From Chloroflexus sp. MS-G (GTDB taxonomy: Bacteria; Chloroflexota; Chloroflexia; Chloroflexales; Chloroflexaceae), in the NCBI RefSeq assembly GCF_000735195.1, contig NZ_JPIM01000016.1:1-54173 (forward strand): 54,173 nucleotides of DNA. The letters are read 5' to 3'. This document shows, one piece after another, positions 16,755 through 25,579 of the stretch. Numbering within the stretch: position 1 is the first letter of the stretch; each line of letters begins with the position of its first letter. The notes under the pieces are model-generated. The model worked only from the letters and a program-made list of their open reading frames with translations, searched no databases and was not told where the DNA came from. A program made the position numbers and the translations under genes.

Positions 16755-17474
16755 ATGTCACTACCCCAACAACTTTCGCTCAATACCTTAGAGAAGATAC
16801 GAACCCGTTGCAACATGACAGAAATTGGCGCGCCCTATATCAGCCTTTCTTCGCCGATGAGCACGGTTCCGGTCGGTGCACTTCGTTTGTTTCGCGGAGA
16901 GAAGGTGCGCAAGATGGTTTACATCGGGCTGATCGTGCCGCCTATCGGGTTAGACTCCCATATGATCTTTGCCTTCACTGCACCCGAAAGTCCAATTCCA
17001 CATTTCACTCTTGATTCGGTTCTGGCAGGCCCACATTTCGCCTTTCACCTCGACTTAATCCCACGCGCCGACTTAGGCGCCAATCTGGCTTACATGAATG
17101 CTATCTTTGATGCACTGACCCCCATCTTTGAACGGTCCAGGCAAATCGAAGGACTGACCCCTGCTCAGCTCACCCCTAAGCAGTACGCACTGATGTCGCC
17201 CTGGATGTTAGCCTATCGAGCGAACGAATCAGCGTTTGAGCGCATTCAGGAACCGGTCAATGCGTATCTGGAACACTGGTTCTATCTGGTAGACCATGGT
17301 CTGCCTGTCGAAGCCTTACCTGCTGGCGATCTGGCCGAGCGTGATCGTCTGAACCGTGCTGCCATCTTTAACCCCAGTGTGGATAAGGTTTGGGCACAAG
17401 TCGAACGATTGGTCGGTGCCGAGATGGGTGCGAGGATGCGCAGCATTTTGTGTAATCAGGGTGTGGAGGAATAG
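16755..17474 (+). CDS. RCC reductase / ferredoxin-dependent bilin reductase-like protein
   Basis: A 239-residue protein whose pattern follows plant red chlorophyll catabolite reductase (RCCR). PHFTLDSVLAG then FHLDLIPRADLGANLAYM (residues 82-114) parallels RCCR's P-x-F-x-x-E ... LDLPHRKDL-x-x-NPDYL, and ERDRLNRAAIFNPSVDKVW (195-213) parallels its late R-D...F-R region. On this alignment the RCCR catalytic Glu and Asp fall at Asp87 and Asp210. The alignment is by eye from memory, so the family call is tentative. RCCR and bilin reductases use reduced ferredoxin to reduce linear tetrapyrroles. The gene lies 34 bases after the Rieske oxygenase and has an AAGGAGAG site. Confidence 0.6.
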   Translation: MSLPQQLSLNTLEKIRTRCNMTEIGAPYISLSSPMSTVPVGALRLFRGEKVRKMVYIGLIVPPIGLDSHMIFAFTAPESPIPHFTLDSVLAGPHFAFHLDLIPRADLGANLAYMNAIFDALTPIFERSRQIEGLTPAQLTPKQYALMSPWMLAYRANESAFERIQEPVNAYLEHWFYLVDHGLPVEALPAGDLAERDRLNRAAIFNPSVDKVWAQVERLVGAEMGARMRSILCNQGVEE

Positions 17475-17507
17475 GGTAAAAACCAGGGTTCTATAGAGGA
17501 GAGCGCC

Positions 17508-18452
17508 ATGTCTGGTCAACCTTCGAACTGGCAAAAGACTATTGAGGGCGAGTGGTATGGATTCCCTTCTATCTTCGATGCAGAGGGCAATCACATTGGG
17601 TACAACAAGGTCTCTCGGGCCTCGGTGTTCGATCCAGAAACTGGGAGAACAACTTATGTTATGGACACGCGCCTGCAAGATGCTGTCGGCCCGTTAGCAG
17701 CACGCTTCGAAGTTTCAGATACATTTGCCTTTGGCGTCATCGACTCAGACCGAGACCGCATCTATCTGGGGCCTGACTTTATCGGCGCAGGTCATCCTTA
17801 CGGTATGCTGGTAGATGCTCACTACTATTCCCCACTTTGGACGGCTGACCTGCGCACAATGGTTCACATTTTGCCTGATATGCAAACGCAGGTGTACTCG
17901 TCACTCCTTTACGATGGGCCTAAGATTTGCGCTGTCTTTAACGGTATATACAAGGTTGCTCACGATTATCCCACCAATGCCGAAACTCGGGCACGTATCG
18001 ATGCCTTTTGTGAGATGGAACGGGTGAACGGACGTAAACCGCATATATTGCCTTCCAAGAAGAGTGGTGAATGGAGCGGCCAAATGATGGTCTATGGCCC
18101 TGACCAGCAAGCGCTCGGTGTGAACTGGGTTCATATTGATTATCGCCCTCTCGATTTGCTACGGTCTGAGATGAGTGTTTCGATAAGCGGTGTATTTGAG
18201 AAAAAATATAAATTCAACCGTTATCGCAATCTCAATCGTCACTTTTTTGAAGGTCCTGATGTGTTCGGTAACAGTTTCGGTTACGGGAGAGCACTGTATA
18301 CCAGCCAGCATTTCTACGGCGAAGCCTTAAAAATTAAGGGCCGCGAATTTCTTATTGACGACAATTTCACCCTAAGTGTTGTCTGGCAGTTTTATCAATC
18401 TGATCGAATGAAATACACTACCTTTGGTGTATTGACCTGGCGTGAGAAATAA
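17508..18452 (+). CDS. Calycin-like protein with two repeated domains
   Basis: A 314-residue protein of two similar halves: the first opens with IEGEWYGFPSIFDAEGNHIG and the second, near residue 185, with KSGEWSGQMMVYGPDQQALG. Its layout matches the 12812 protein, so the two are probably paralogues. It has no signal peptide and no catalytic motif. Position directly after the RCCR-like gene and before the flavin reductase fusion fits a carrier or chaperone of the oxygenase/reductase product, by analogy with calycin-fold bilin lyases. The GAGGAGAG site gives a firm start. Confidence 0.6.
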   Translation: MSGQPSNWQKTIEGEWYGFPSIFDAEGNHIGYNKVSRASVFDPETGRTTYVMDTRLQDAVGPLAARFEVSDTFAFGVIDSDRDRIYLGPDFIGAGHPYGMLVDAHYYSPLWTADLRTMVHILPDMQTQVYSSLLYDGPKICAVFNGIYKVAHDYPTNAETRARIDAFCEMERVNGRKPHILPSKKSGEWSGQMMVYGPDQQALGVNWVHIDYRPLDLLRSEMSVSISGVFEKKYKFNRYRNLNRHFFEGPDVFGNSFGYGRALYTSQHFYGEALKIKGREFLIDDNFTLSVVWQFYQSDRMKYTTFGVLTWREK

Positions 18453-18494
18453 TGGTCAAAACCATATGCCAAATTGGTATAAGAGGAGATACGA

Positions 18495-19907
18495 ATGAAC
18501 GTTGACATTCAGGATTTCAAACGCGCAATGTCACAATTTGCATCTGGTGTCACGATCGTGACGACCAGATACAATCAGATGCCTTTAGGGATAACAGCAA
18601 GCTCATTCAGCAGCCTCAGCCTGGAACCACCCTTGGTAATGGTTTCACTGAATAAGAAGTTGTTCACTCACAACGCGATTGCAGAAAGTGGCATTTTTGC
18701 CGTTAACGTGCTCTCGGTTCAGCAGCTAGAAATTGCTATTCGCTTTGCCGGTATGCGATTAGGGGTCAAAGACCGCTTTGCCGGATTAAAGACCCAAACT
18801 GCGGTCACGGGTAGTCCGTTGCTTCCTGATTCCCTGGCCTGGGTAGACTGTACTGTTTGGGCGATGTATGACGGTGGAGATCATACCATTTTCGTCGGTG
18901 AAGTGCGTGACCTGTTTGTCTCAGATCGCGATATGCCACTTCTGTACTACAAGCGGTTATGGCGGCGTAGTGAGTCGCTACAGGTTCCTACAGTTCCCCT
19001 CCAGGCCACCCTGATCGAAGTTGGCTTGCGTGATGGGATCCAGCGTGAAGAGAAGTTCATCCCAACTGAGATGAAGGTTGAGTTTGCTACACGGTTGGCC
19101 GATGCCGGGTTGAAACATATACAGGTTACGTCGTTTGTTCATCCCAAAATCGTACCGCAGATGGCCGATGCCGAAGAAGTATTTGCCCGTCTTCCAGATC
19201 GCAAAGATGTGACGTTCAGCGCTCTCGTCCTGAACAAAAAGGGTCTAGAACGAGCAATTGCAGCGGGTGTCAGGCAAGTGGAAATGGGAGTACCTGCCAG
19301 TGAAGCCCTGGCTCGGAAAAACGCCAACACTACCATCGAGGAGGGCATGACCGAAGTTGCCGAGATGGTCAACATAGCCCATCAGCATGGGATGCGTGTA
19401 CGCGCAGGTGTTCAGGCAGCGTTCGGTTGTCCGTATGAAGGCAAGATTGACCCTGCCAGAGTGGTTTCGATGGCGCGTCGCTTTCTGGCAATGGGGATTG
19501 ATGAACTCTCACTGGCCGACTCGGCAGGGCTGGGTAATCCGCAATCGGTGCGCCGGATGGTTCAGGAAGTGTTACCGCTTGCAGGGGATATTCCGCTCGT
19601 CTTGCACCTACATGATACACGTGGTCAGGGGCTTGCCAACGTGCTCTCCGCACTTAAGTCGGGTGTGACAATGTTTGATACTTCTTTCGGCGGTCTGGGT
19701 GGCTGTCCGTTCATTCCCTCAGCCAAAGGGAATATCCCTACTGAAGATACCGCTCACATGTTGCACGAAATGGGCATCCATACCGGCGTCGACATTTCTG
19801 CTGTCGCAGGTCTCTCGCGCCGTATGGAGGTGTTCTTGGGCAGAGACCTCCCCGCCAAAATGCACAAATTGCTCGAACCCGTGCCTCAGGTTGAGAAGCG
19901 TCTATGA
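18495..19907 (+). CDS. Flavin reductase - HMG-CoA lyase-type fusion protein
   Basis: A 470-residue two-domain protein. Residues 1 to about 155 form a flavin reductase-like FMN-binding split barrel (FASGVTIVTTR, LGITASSFSSLSLEPPLV, DHTIFVGEV). Residues about 168-470 form a complete HMG-CoA lyase-type TIM barrel: EVGLRDG (Arg179, Asp180), HLHDTRGQG (His371, His373), GGLGGCPF (Cys404) and KGN (Asn413). The reductase domain could feed reduced flavin to an oxygenase, while the lyase domain would cleave a 3-hydroxy-3-substituted acyl-CoA. The reading frame is continuous with no sign of a frameshift. GAGGAG precedes the ATG. Confidence 0.9.
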   Translation: MNVDIQDFKRAMSQFASGVTIVTTRYNQMPLGITASSFSSLSLEPPLVMVSLNKKLFTHNAIAESGIFAVNVLSVQQLEIAIRFAGMRLGVKDRFAGLKTQTAVTGSPLLPDSLAWVDCTVWAMYDGGDHTIFVGEVRDLFVSDRDMPLLYYKRLWRRSESLQVPTVPLQATLIEVGLRDGIQREEKFIPTEMKVEFATRLADAGLKHIQVTSFVHPKIVPQMADAEEVFARLPDRKDVTFSALVLNKKGLERAIAAGVRQVEMGVPASEALARKNANTTIEEGMTEVAEMVNIAHQHGMRVRAGVQAAFGCPYEGKIDPARVVSMARRFLAMGIDELSLADSAGLGNPQSVRRMVQEVLPLAGDIPLVLHLHDTRGQGLANVLSALKSGVTMFDTSFGGLGGCPFIPSAKGNIPTEDTAHMLHEMGIHTGVDISAVAGLSRRMEVFLGRDLPAKMHKLLEPVPQVEKRL

Positions 19908-19985
19908 AACAAACCATTGCTGAAAAAATCATCATCCATCCACCGAATTATTCGGACTTTAATATTTGCTATTAACGTGGATCTT

Positions 19986-21167
19986 ATGACGCTGCAAACC
20001 CTTTCTTCTATTCGCATTCTTGAGTTTACCCATGCCGTCCTCGGTCCAGCTTGTGGGCTTATCCTAGCTGAACTAGGTGCGGAAGTGATTCGAGTCGAAC
20101 CTCCTTCAGGGGATCCTACCCGTAATCTCAAAGGGTTTGGCACAGGTTACTATCCTTTCTTCAACCGCAACAAGAAGAGCATAGCTGTTGATATTAAGAC
20201 CGATTCAGGTCGCCAAATTATCTTCAAATTGCTTGAACGCACTGATGTGCTCATCGAAAACTTTGCTCCTGGTACAATGGAGCGACTTGGATTAAGCTAT
20301 GAAGCGCTTTCGGCTATGTTCCCCCGTCTCATTTACTGCTCTCTCAAGGGGTTCTTCCCAGGCCCGTATGCAAATCGGCTGGCCCTAGATGAAGTCGTCC
20401 AGATGATGAGTGGTCTAGCTTACATGACCGGCCCGCGTGGACAGCCCCTTCGTGCAGGAGCATCTATCATCGATATTGCATCTGGCATGATGGGCGTTAT
20501 AGGGATTTTAGCTGCATTGCGCGAACGTGATCGAACCGGTAAAGGACAGATGGTGAGTAGCGCTTTGTTTGAGACGGCTGCCTTTATTATGGGGCATCAC
20601 ATGGCTTACGCTGCCCTGAGCCAGCAACCCATACCGCCTATGCCGGAGCGAGTGAGTGCCTGGGCAATTTACCGCACGTTCACTACTGTTGAAGGTGACC
20701 TGGTTTTTATCGGTGTCACGAGCGACAAGCAATGGGTCCGATTCTGCGAAGCATTTGAGCGACCTGATTGGCTAGCAGATGAACGATTGTCCACTAATAA
20801 CAAGCGTATTGCTCAACGTGATTGGTTGTTACCTGCGATAGAAGATATGATTGCGCAGTATTCTAAAGCCGAAGTGATCAGGCGTTGCGAACAAGCTGAT
20901 ATTCCGTTCTCACCAGTAGCTAAACCAGAGGATCTGTTTACTGACCCACAGCTCATTGAAGGTTGCAGCTTGCTGCCGGTTGTTCTACCTAACGGTACAC
21001 AGACATACTTGCCTCGTTTACCCTTGCTTCTCAATAGTACAGGCGCAGGTTTGAAATGCAACCCTCCCAGGCTAGGTGAGCACACACGAGCTATCCTGAG
21101 CGATATAGGGTTACGTCAGGAGGAAATCGAGCAATTGATAACATCGGGTGTAATTGCTGCCGAATAA
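19986..21167 (+). CDS. Class III CoA transferase (CaiB/BaiF family), copy 2
   Basis: A 393-residue family III CoA transferase, with ILEFTHAVLGPACGLILAEL at the N-terminus and catalytic Asp163 in GASIIDIASG. The ATG at 19986 is chosen because it starts the conserved family N-terminus; the longer frame from 19917 adds an unmatched leader. It differs clearly from copy 1, so the two probably act on different acids. It directly follows the HMG-CoA lyase fusion, consistent with making the CoA ester which that domain cleaves. Confidence 0.9.
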   Translation: MTLQTLSSIRILEFTHAVLGPACGLILAELGAEVIRVEPPSGDPTRNLKGFGTGYYPFFNRNKKSIAVDIKTDSGRQIIFKLLERTDVLIENFAPGTMERLGLSYEALSAMFPRLIYCSLKGFFPGPYANRLALDEVVQMMSGLAYMTGPRGQPLRAGASIIDIASGMMGVIGILAALRERDRTGKGQMVSSALFETAAFIMGHHMAYAALSQQPIPPMPERVSAWAIYRTFTTVEGDLVFIGVTSDKQWVRFCEAFERPDWLADERLSTNNKRIAQRDWLLPAIEDMIAQYSKAEVIRRCEQADIPFSPVAKPEDLFTDPQLIEGCSLLPVVLPNGTQTYLPRLPLLLNSTGAGLKCNPPRLGEHTRAILSDIGLRQEEIEQLITSGVIAAE

Positions 21168-21218
21168 ACCTTTTTCAGTTGACGCATCAAACAAACTGGC
21201 ACTATTTGGAGGGAGAAT

Positions 21219-22694
21219 ATGTACGATCTGCTTATCAAAAACGCTCGAATCGTGCGCCCTAACCGAAATGACGTACCTACAGCGGATATAGCCGTTCATC
21301 AGGGGAAGATTGCCAGAATCGCTCCCGAAATCCCAGCGGAGCACGCTGCCCAAATCCATGATGCCCAGGGGTTACTTGCTTTCCCCGGCCTGATTGATGC
21401 GCATATGCATGTTGGAATTTACTCGCCGCTAGAAAGAGATGCGGTAACAGAATCTAAAGCTGCTGCAATGGGTGGAGTGACGACCACAATAACGTATATT
21501 CGGACTGGCCAGTACTATCTTAACAAGGGTGGACCGTATCGCGAATTTTTCCCCGAAGTGCTGAGGCGTTCAGAAGGCAACTATTGGGTAGATTACTCCT
21601 ACCATCTTGCTCCTATCAACCGAATTCATATTGACGAAATGCCATTCTTGTTTCGAGAATTTGGTGTGTCTTCCTTCAAAATTTTCATGTTTTATGGTGG
21701 GCATGGATTGCATGGCAAATCAGACCAACAGCGCAGTTTTTTGATGCTAGAAGAGGATGAGAAATACGATTTTGCACATTTCGAGTTCATCATGCGCAAG
21801 TTAAGCGAGATGATAGAGGGGAATCCAGAATATGCACCCTATCTAAGTTTGAGTCTGCACTGCGAAATCGCCGATATTCTGGATGCCTATACTACCATCG
21901 TCCAGAAAGAGGGTAAGCTAAAGGGCTTGCACGCCTATCATGCTGCTCGTCCCCCCCATAGCGAGGGATTGGCAGTATTCGTTGCAGCGTATCTGGCTTA
22001 CGAAACACGCTGTATGAACATTAATTTGTTGCATCTAAGTTCGCGCAAAGCACTTGAAGCTGCTCTGATGATGCGTGATCTGTTCCCACACATCAACTTC
22101 AAGCGCGAGGTAACGATTGGTCATCTACTGCTCGATGTAGACGCACCCACTGGTGTGCTGGCAAAAGTTAACCCTCCCATTCGCCCGCGTGAGGACGTGG
22201 AGTTCCTGTGGGAGAAGCTGCTGAGTGGAGAGGTAGACTGGGTGGTTAGCGATCACGCCTGCTGTTCGGCAGAGGTCAAGTATAACGCCCAACATCCCGA
22301 AGACATTTGGGTCGCAAAATCAGGGTTTGGTGGCACGGAGTATCTTCTTTCAGGATTGCACAGCGAAGGTAGGAAGCGCGGCTTATCCCTCAATCGCATG
22401 GCCGAACTGGTTTGCTGGAATCCTGCCCAGCGTTACGGCCTGCTGTCAAAGGGCGATCTGGCTGAAGGGTTCGATGCTGATATAGTTCTGTTTGATCCTA
22501 ACGAGACGTTTGTCGTTCGTGCCGCTGAATCCTTCTCGGCGCAGGGTTATACGCCGTTTGAGGGGCATGAACTTACCGGACGTGTGAAGGTTACTTTTTT
22601 GCGCGGACAAAAGGTGTTCGAGAATGGGAACACTGTCGGAGTTCCCCGCGGACAATACCTGCGCAGACCAACGACACTGCCAGCGACCACCTGA
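21219..22694 (+). CDS. Dihydropyrimidinase/hydantoinase-like cyclic amidohydrolase
   Basis: A 491-residue metal-dependent amidohydrolase. Ligands visible are His62 and His64 (DAHMH), the carbamylated Lys154 (FKIFM), a His in SLHCE, a His in LLHLSSR and the Asp of VVSDHACC. D-hydantoinase and dihydropyrimidinase relatives open cyclic amides, and some act as imidases on maleimide- or succinimide-type rings. In this island it could open a lactam or imide derived from a pyrrole ring, which is inference. GGAGGG precedes the ATG and the length is normal for the family. Confidence 0.9.
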   Translation: MYDLLIKNARIVRPNRNDVPTADIAVHQGKIARIAPEIPAEHAAQIHDAQGLLAFPGLIDAHMHVGIYSPLERDAVTESKAAAMGGVTTTITYIRTGQYYLNKGGPYREFFPEVLRRSEGNYWVDYSYHLAPINRIHIDEMPFLFREFGVSSFKIFMFYGGHGLHGKSDQQRSFLMLEEDEKYDFAHFEFIMRKLSEMIEGNPEYAPYLSLSLHCEIADILDAYTTIVQKEGKLKGLHAYHAARPPHSEGLAVFVAAYLAYETRCMNINLLHLSSRKALEAALMMRDLFPHINFKREVTIGHLLLDVDAPTGVLAKVNPPIRPREDVEFLWEKLLSGEVDWVVSDHACCSAEVKYNAQHPEDIWVAKSGFGGTEYLLSGLHSEGRKRGLSLNRMAELVCWNPAQRYGLLSKGDLAEGFDADIVLFDPNETFVVRAAESFSAQGYTPFEGHELTGRVKVTFLRGQKVFENGNTVGVPRGQYLRRPTTLPATT

Positions 22695-22735
22695 AACCAG
22701 CAGCTTGTTATTCTAGCTCGAGCACGGAGGCGACA

Positions 22736-24004
22736 ATGACTCAACTGACTGCCGAATTTCTATTTGATGATCTCACACCCGCTGAACGAGCACGTGCTGA
22801 GCGCGTAGAGTCGATTCTACCCGAATTACGCGCTCATGCCGAAGAAGCAGATGCAAGTGGACGATTTTATGAGCCACACCGTGAAACTCTGGCTAATGCA
22901 GGGCTGCTCGGCTTGATCATCCCCGCTGAGTTCGGTGGACTAGGTGGCGGTTTACGTGACCTTGCGGCAGCAACATTTGCGATGGGAACCGCTTGTCCTT
23001 CAACGGCACTGGCTTATTTTTTTCATTGCTCGACAGCCTCACGTGGACTTTTGGCGCTTGAAGCCATCAAAGAAGGCAAATTCAGCTCTGAAGAGGTCCC
23101 AATCGTTCGGCGCTTCGCTGAGAATTTGCTGCACCGTATGGGAACCAAAAATCAGTTCTTAGGCAACTTCGCCAGCGAAACAGTCAAATCTTCGCAAAGT
23201 GCCGTGCTGATTTCCACCGAAGCTGAACAAGTCGAAGGTGGTTGGGTACTTAACGGCGTTAAATCGTTTGGTTGCAATACAGGGGTAGCAGATGCGTATT
23301 TAGTGGTGGCAAAGCGTAAGGATTTCAATACTGCAGCAGGTCTGTGCATGTTCTTTGTGCCTCGTAACGCACTAGGCGTAAGGGAACGGCCACCATGGGA
23401 TGCGTTGGGAATGCGCGCCACTGCTTCTCATGGCATTATTCTAGAAAATGTTTTTGTGCCTGATGAAGAAGCTCTAACTATTCCCAATGCGTTTGTCAGA
23501 TTAATGGAGACCAGCCGGGGATCGCTGATGGGTAATCAACCGGCTATTTCAGCGATCTATCTGGGGGCGGCAAAGGCTGCTTATGACTACGCTCTAGAAA
23601 AAACGATGCACATGAAGTTCGAAGATACCGGCCTGCCGATCGCCACCAGTTCATTCCATCAGGAATTAATTGGGAACATGGCGGCTAAACTGGAGACGGC
23701 CCGGTTGTGGCTGCGTCACCAGGTTGAGTTGGAGACCAGCGATCCGCCAATTGCGTCAAAAACTGAAGTCATACGGCACTGGCGTCTGGCAAAGGGAATG
23801 ATTTCTGAATGCGCCTTTGAAGTTACCAAAATGGCTCTGAAAATGACCGGTACTAGTGGTACTGCTAATCGTGGTTTAATTGCCCGCATGTTCCGTGATG
23901 TTGCTATGAGTCTGGTTATGGGATTTCCTGCTGAGCGTGGACGCCTTGAGGCAGCGAAGAGCATCGTTGAAGGAGCAGAGACGAGGACATTTGTCGTGCA
24001 GTGA
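22736..24004 (+). CDS. Acyl-CoA dehydrogenase-family flavoprotein
   Basis: A 422-residue protein with the acyl-CoA dehydrogenase fold: GLLGLIIPAEFGGLGGG near the N-terminus, SFGCNTGVADAYLVVAKR in the middle barrel and the C-terminal ERGRLEAAKSIVEGAE, whose Glu matches the family base. It may oxidise an acyl-CoA of the pathway. Because a flavin reductase domain is encoded nearby, a two-component monooxygenase of the same fold is an alternative. The CGGAGG site and the ATG at 22736 are clear. Confidence 0.85.
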   Translation: MTQLTAEFLFDDLTPAERARAERVESILPELRAHAEEADASGRFYEPHRETLANAGLLGLIIPAEFGGLGGGLRDLAAATFAMGTACPSTALAYFFHCSTASRGLLALEAIKEGKFSSEEVPIVRRFAENLLHRMGTKNQFLGNFASETVKSSQSAVLISTEAEQVEGGWVLNGVKSFGCNTGVADAYLVVAKRKDFNTAAGLCMFFVPRNALGVRERPPWDALGMRATASHGIILENVFVPDEEALTIPNAFVRLMETSRGSLMGNQPAISAIYLGAAKAAYDYALEKTMHMKFEDTGLPIATSSFHQELIGNMAAKLETARLWLRHQVELETSDPPIASKTEVIRHWRLAKGMISECAFEVTKMALKMTGTSGTANRGLIARMFRDVAMSLVMGFPAERGRLEAAKSIVEGAETRTFVVQ

Positions 24005-24076
24005 CACCGGTTGATGGGTATGATAGCCGAGCAACGCATACTGCCGGATTTCTGCGATATGTGGAAAGGAGACACT

Positions 24077-25552
24077 ATGACACCCTCGGAAATCAAGGTT
24101 CCTTCTCTGGAGGAGATTAGAAAACATCTGGTCCTGTTCGACTACATAGATGGTGAACGGACTCCGCCAACGGTTGAATTGGGTTCGTTTGTGTATAACC
24201 CAAGCACAGGTGAGCCAATTGCTTCCCAAAAAGCAACCAGCCCAGAGCAATTAGAGCGTGCGCTGCAAACTGCATCTCGGCTGCATCAAACCGGTATGTG
24301 GGCAAATATCCCACCTGAAGTGCGTGCTGAAATACTTGAACATGCTGCCAACCATCTTATGACGCTTGTGCCCGTGATCGCTGCCATAGAGTCCTACACG
24401 ACCGGTGTTATTCTCAGTACGACTCATTTCGTCAATAATATTGTCTGGCTGGCATTCAAGGCAGCAGCGGGCGTTCTTCGTCAAGGATATACGGTTAGCA
24501 AAGTTCCAGGGCCATGTGGTGATGTCGAAATCTTGCGCAAGCCACGCGGAGTAGCAGTAGCTATCGTTCCCTGGAACTCACCTGCTGCACTCGCTGCGCA
24601 CAAAGTAGCCAACGCATTAGCTGCCGGTTGTCCTGTCATTCTTAAGCCGAGCGAGTGGGCGCCCTATTCTTGCCTATTGTTAGTTGAAGGACTTGAAGCT
24701 GCCGGTTTGCCCAGAGGACTTTTCCAGATTGTGAACGGTGGCGCTGAAGTTGGGCAAAGATTAGTGAATGACCCACGCACACGTGCCGTTTCATTCACCG
24801 GCGGTCTCCAGGGTGGTCGTGCTGTAGCTGCGGCATGTGCGCACGATTTCAAGTCTGTTCAACTAGAACTCGGCGGCAATAATGCAATGATTGTCTTAGC
24901 TGATGCAGATATTGAAAAAACAGCAGATGGCATTGTCTCCAGCCTGATCACACTCAATGGTCAATGGTGTCGTGCGCTTGGACGGTTGCTCATTCACGAA
25001 ACAATTTACGAACCTGTGCTGGAGACAGCCTTACAAAAGTTGAGAGCCTTGCGTGTGGGGGATGCCCTCGATCCTGAAACCCAACTTGGACCGTTGGCAA
25101 ATCCGGTTCACAAGACCCGTGTAGAAGCTGCCATTCGCGAATTGGAAGTCAAAGGTGCACGCATTCATGTTACTGCCTCTGTTCCAACCTACGGTTTCTA
25201 CCTTTCCCCTACGCTCTTGACGGATGCCAATCCGCAAGATACTGTAGAAGAAATCTTTGGTCCCGTTGCCGCAATACATCCCTTCCGAACAGATGAAGAG
25301 GCTATCGAACTTGCCAATCAGTCGCCATACGGATTGGGCGGATATGTCTTCTCAGCAGATGAAGAACACGCTTTCCACATCGCCCGTAGACTACGCACAG
25401 GCGGGGTGAAGATCAACGGCGTCAGCCTGCTCGAACTCAACGTTGACGCACCACGTCCAGCCTGGGGTTTGAGTGGTTTTGGTGAAGAAGGTACATTTGA
25501 AACGTTCGACGTGTTTTGCGGTAAGTCGGTTGTTGGCGTCGCTGCACGCTAG
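24077..25552 (+). CDS. Aldehyde dehydrogenase
   Basis: A 491-residue NAD(P)-dependent aldehyde dehydrogenase that oxidises an aldehyde to the acid. Visible are the Asn motif VPWNSPAALAAHKVANAL, the FTGG turn of the cofactor site, the general base Glu in LELGGNN and the catalytic Cys in GQWCRALGR. The ATG at 24077 follows AAAGGAGA and is preferred over the in-frame upstream 24011. It could handle the aldehyde released by the aldolase of this island. The length is normal. Confidence 0.92.
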   Translation: MTPSEIKVPSLEEIRKHLVLFDYIDGERTPPTVELGSFVYNPSTGEPIASQKATSPEQLERALQTASRLHQTGMWANIPPEVRAEILEHAANHLMTLVPVIAAIESYTTGVILSTTHFVNNIVWLAFKAAAGVLRQGYTVSKVPGPCGDVEILRKPRGVAVAIVPWNSPAALAAHKVANALAAGCPVILKPSEWAPYSCLLLVEGLEAAGLPRGLFQIVNGGAEVGQRLVNDPRTRAVSFTGGLQGGRAVAAACAHDFKSVQLELGGNNAMIVLADADIEKTADGIVSSLITLNGQWCRALGRLLIHETIYEPVLETALQKLRALRVGDALDPETQLGPLANPVHKTRVEAAIRELEVKGARIHVTASVPTYGFYLSPTLLTDANPQDTVEEIFGPVAAIHPFRTDEEAIELANQSPYGLGGYVFSADEEHAFHIARRLRTGGVKINGVSLLELNVDAPRPAWGLSGFGEEGTFETFDVFCGKSVVGVAAR

Positions 25553-25579
25553 ATAAGCATCACGCTACGGAGTCTAACG

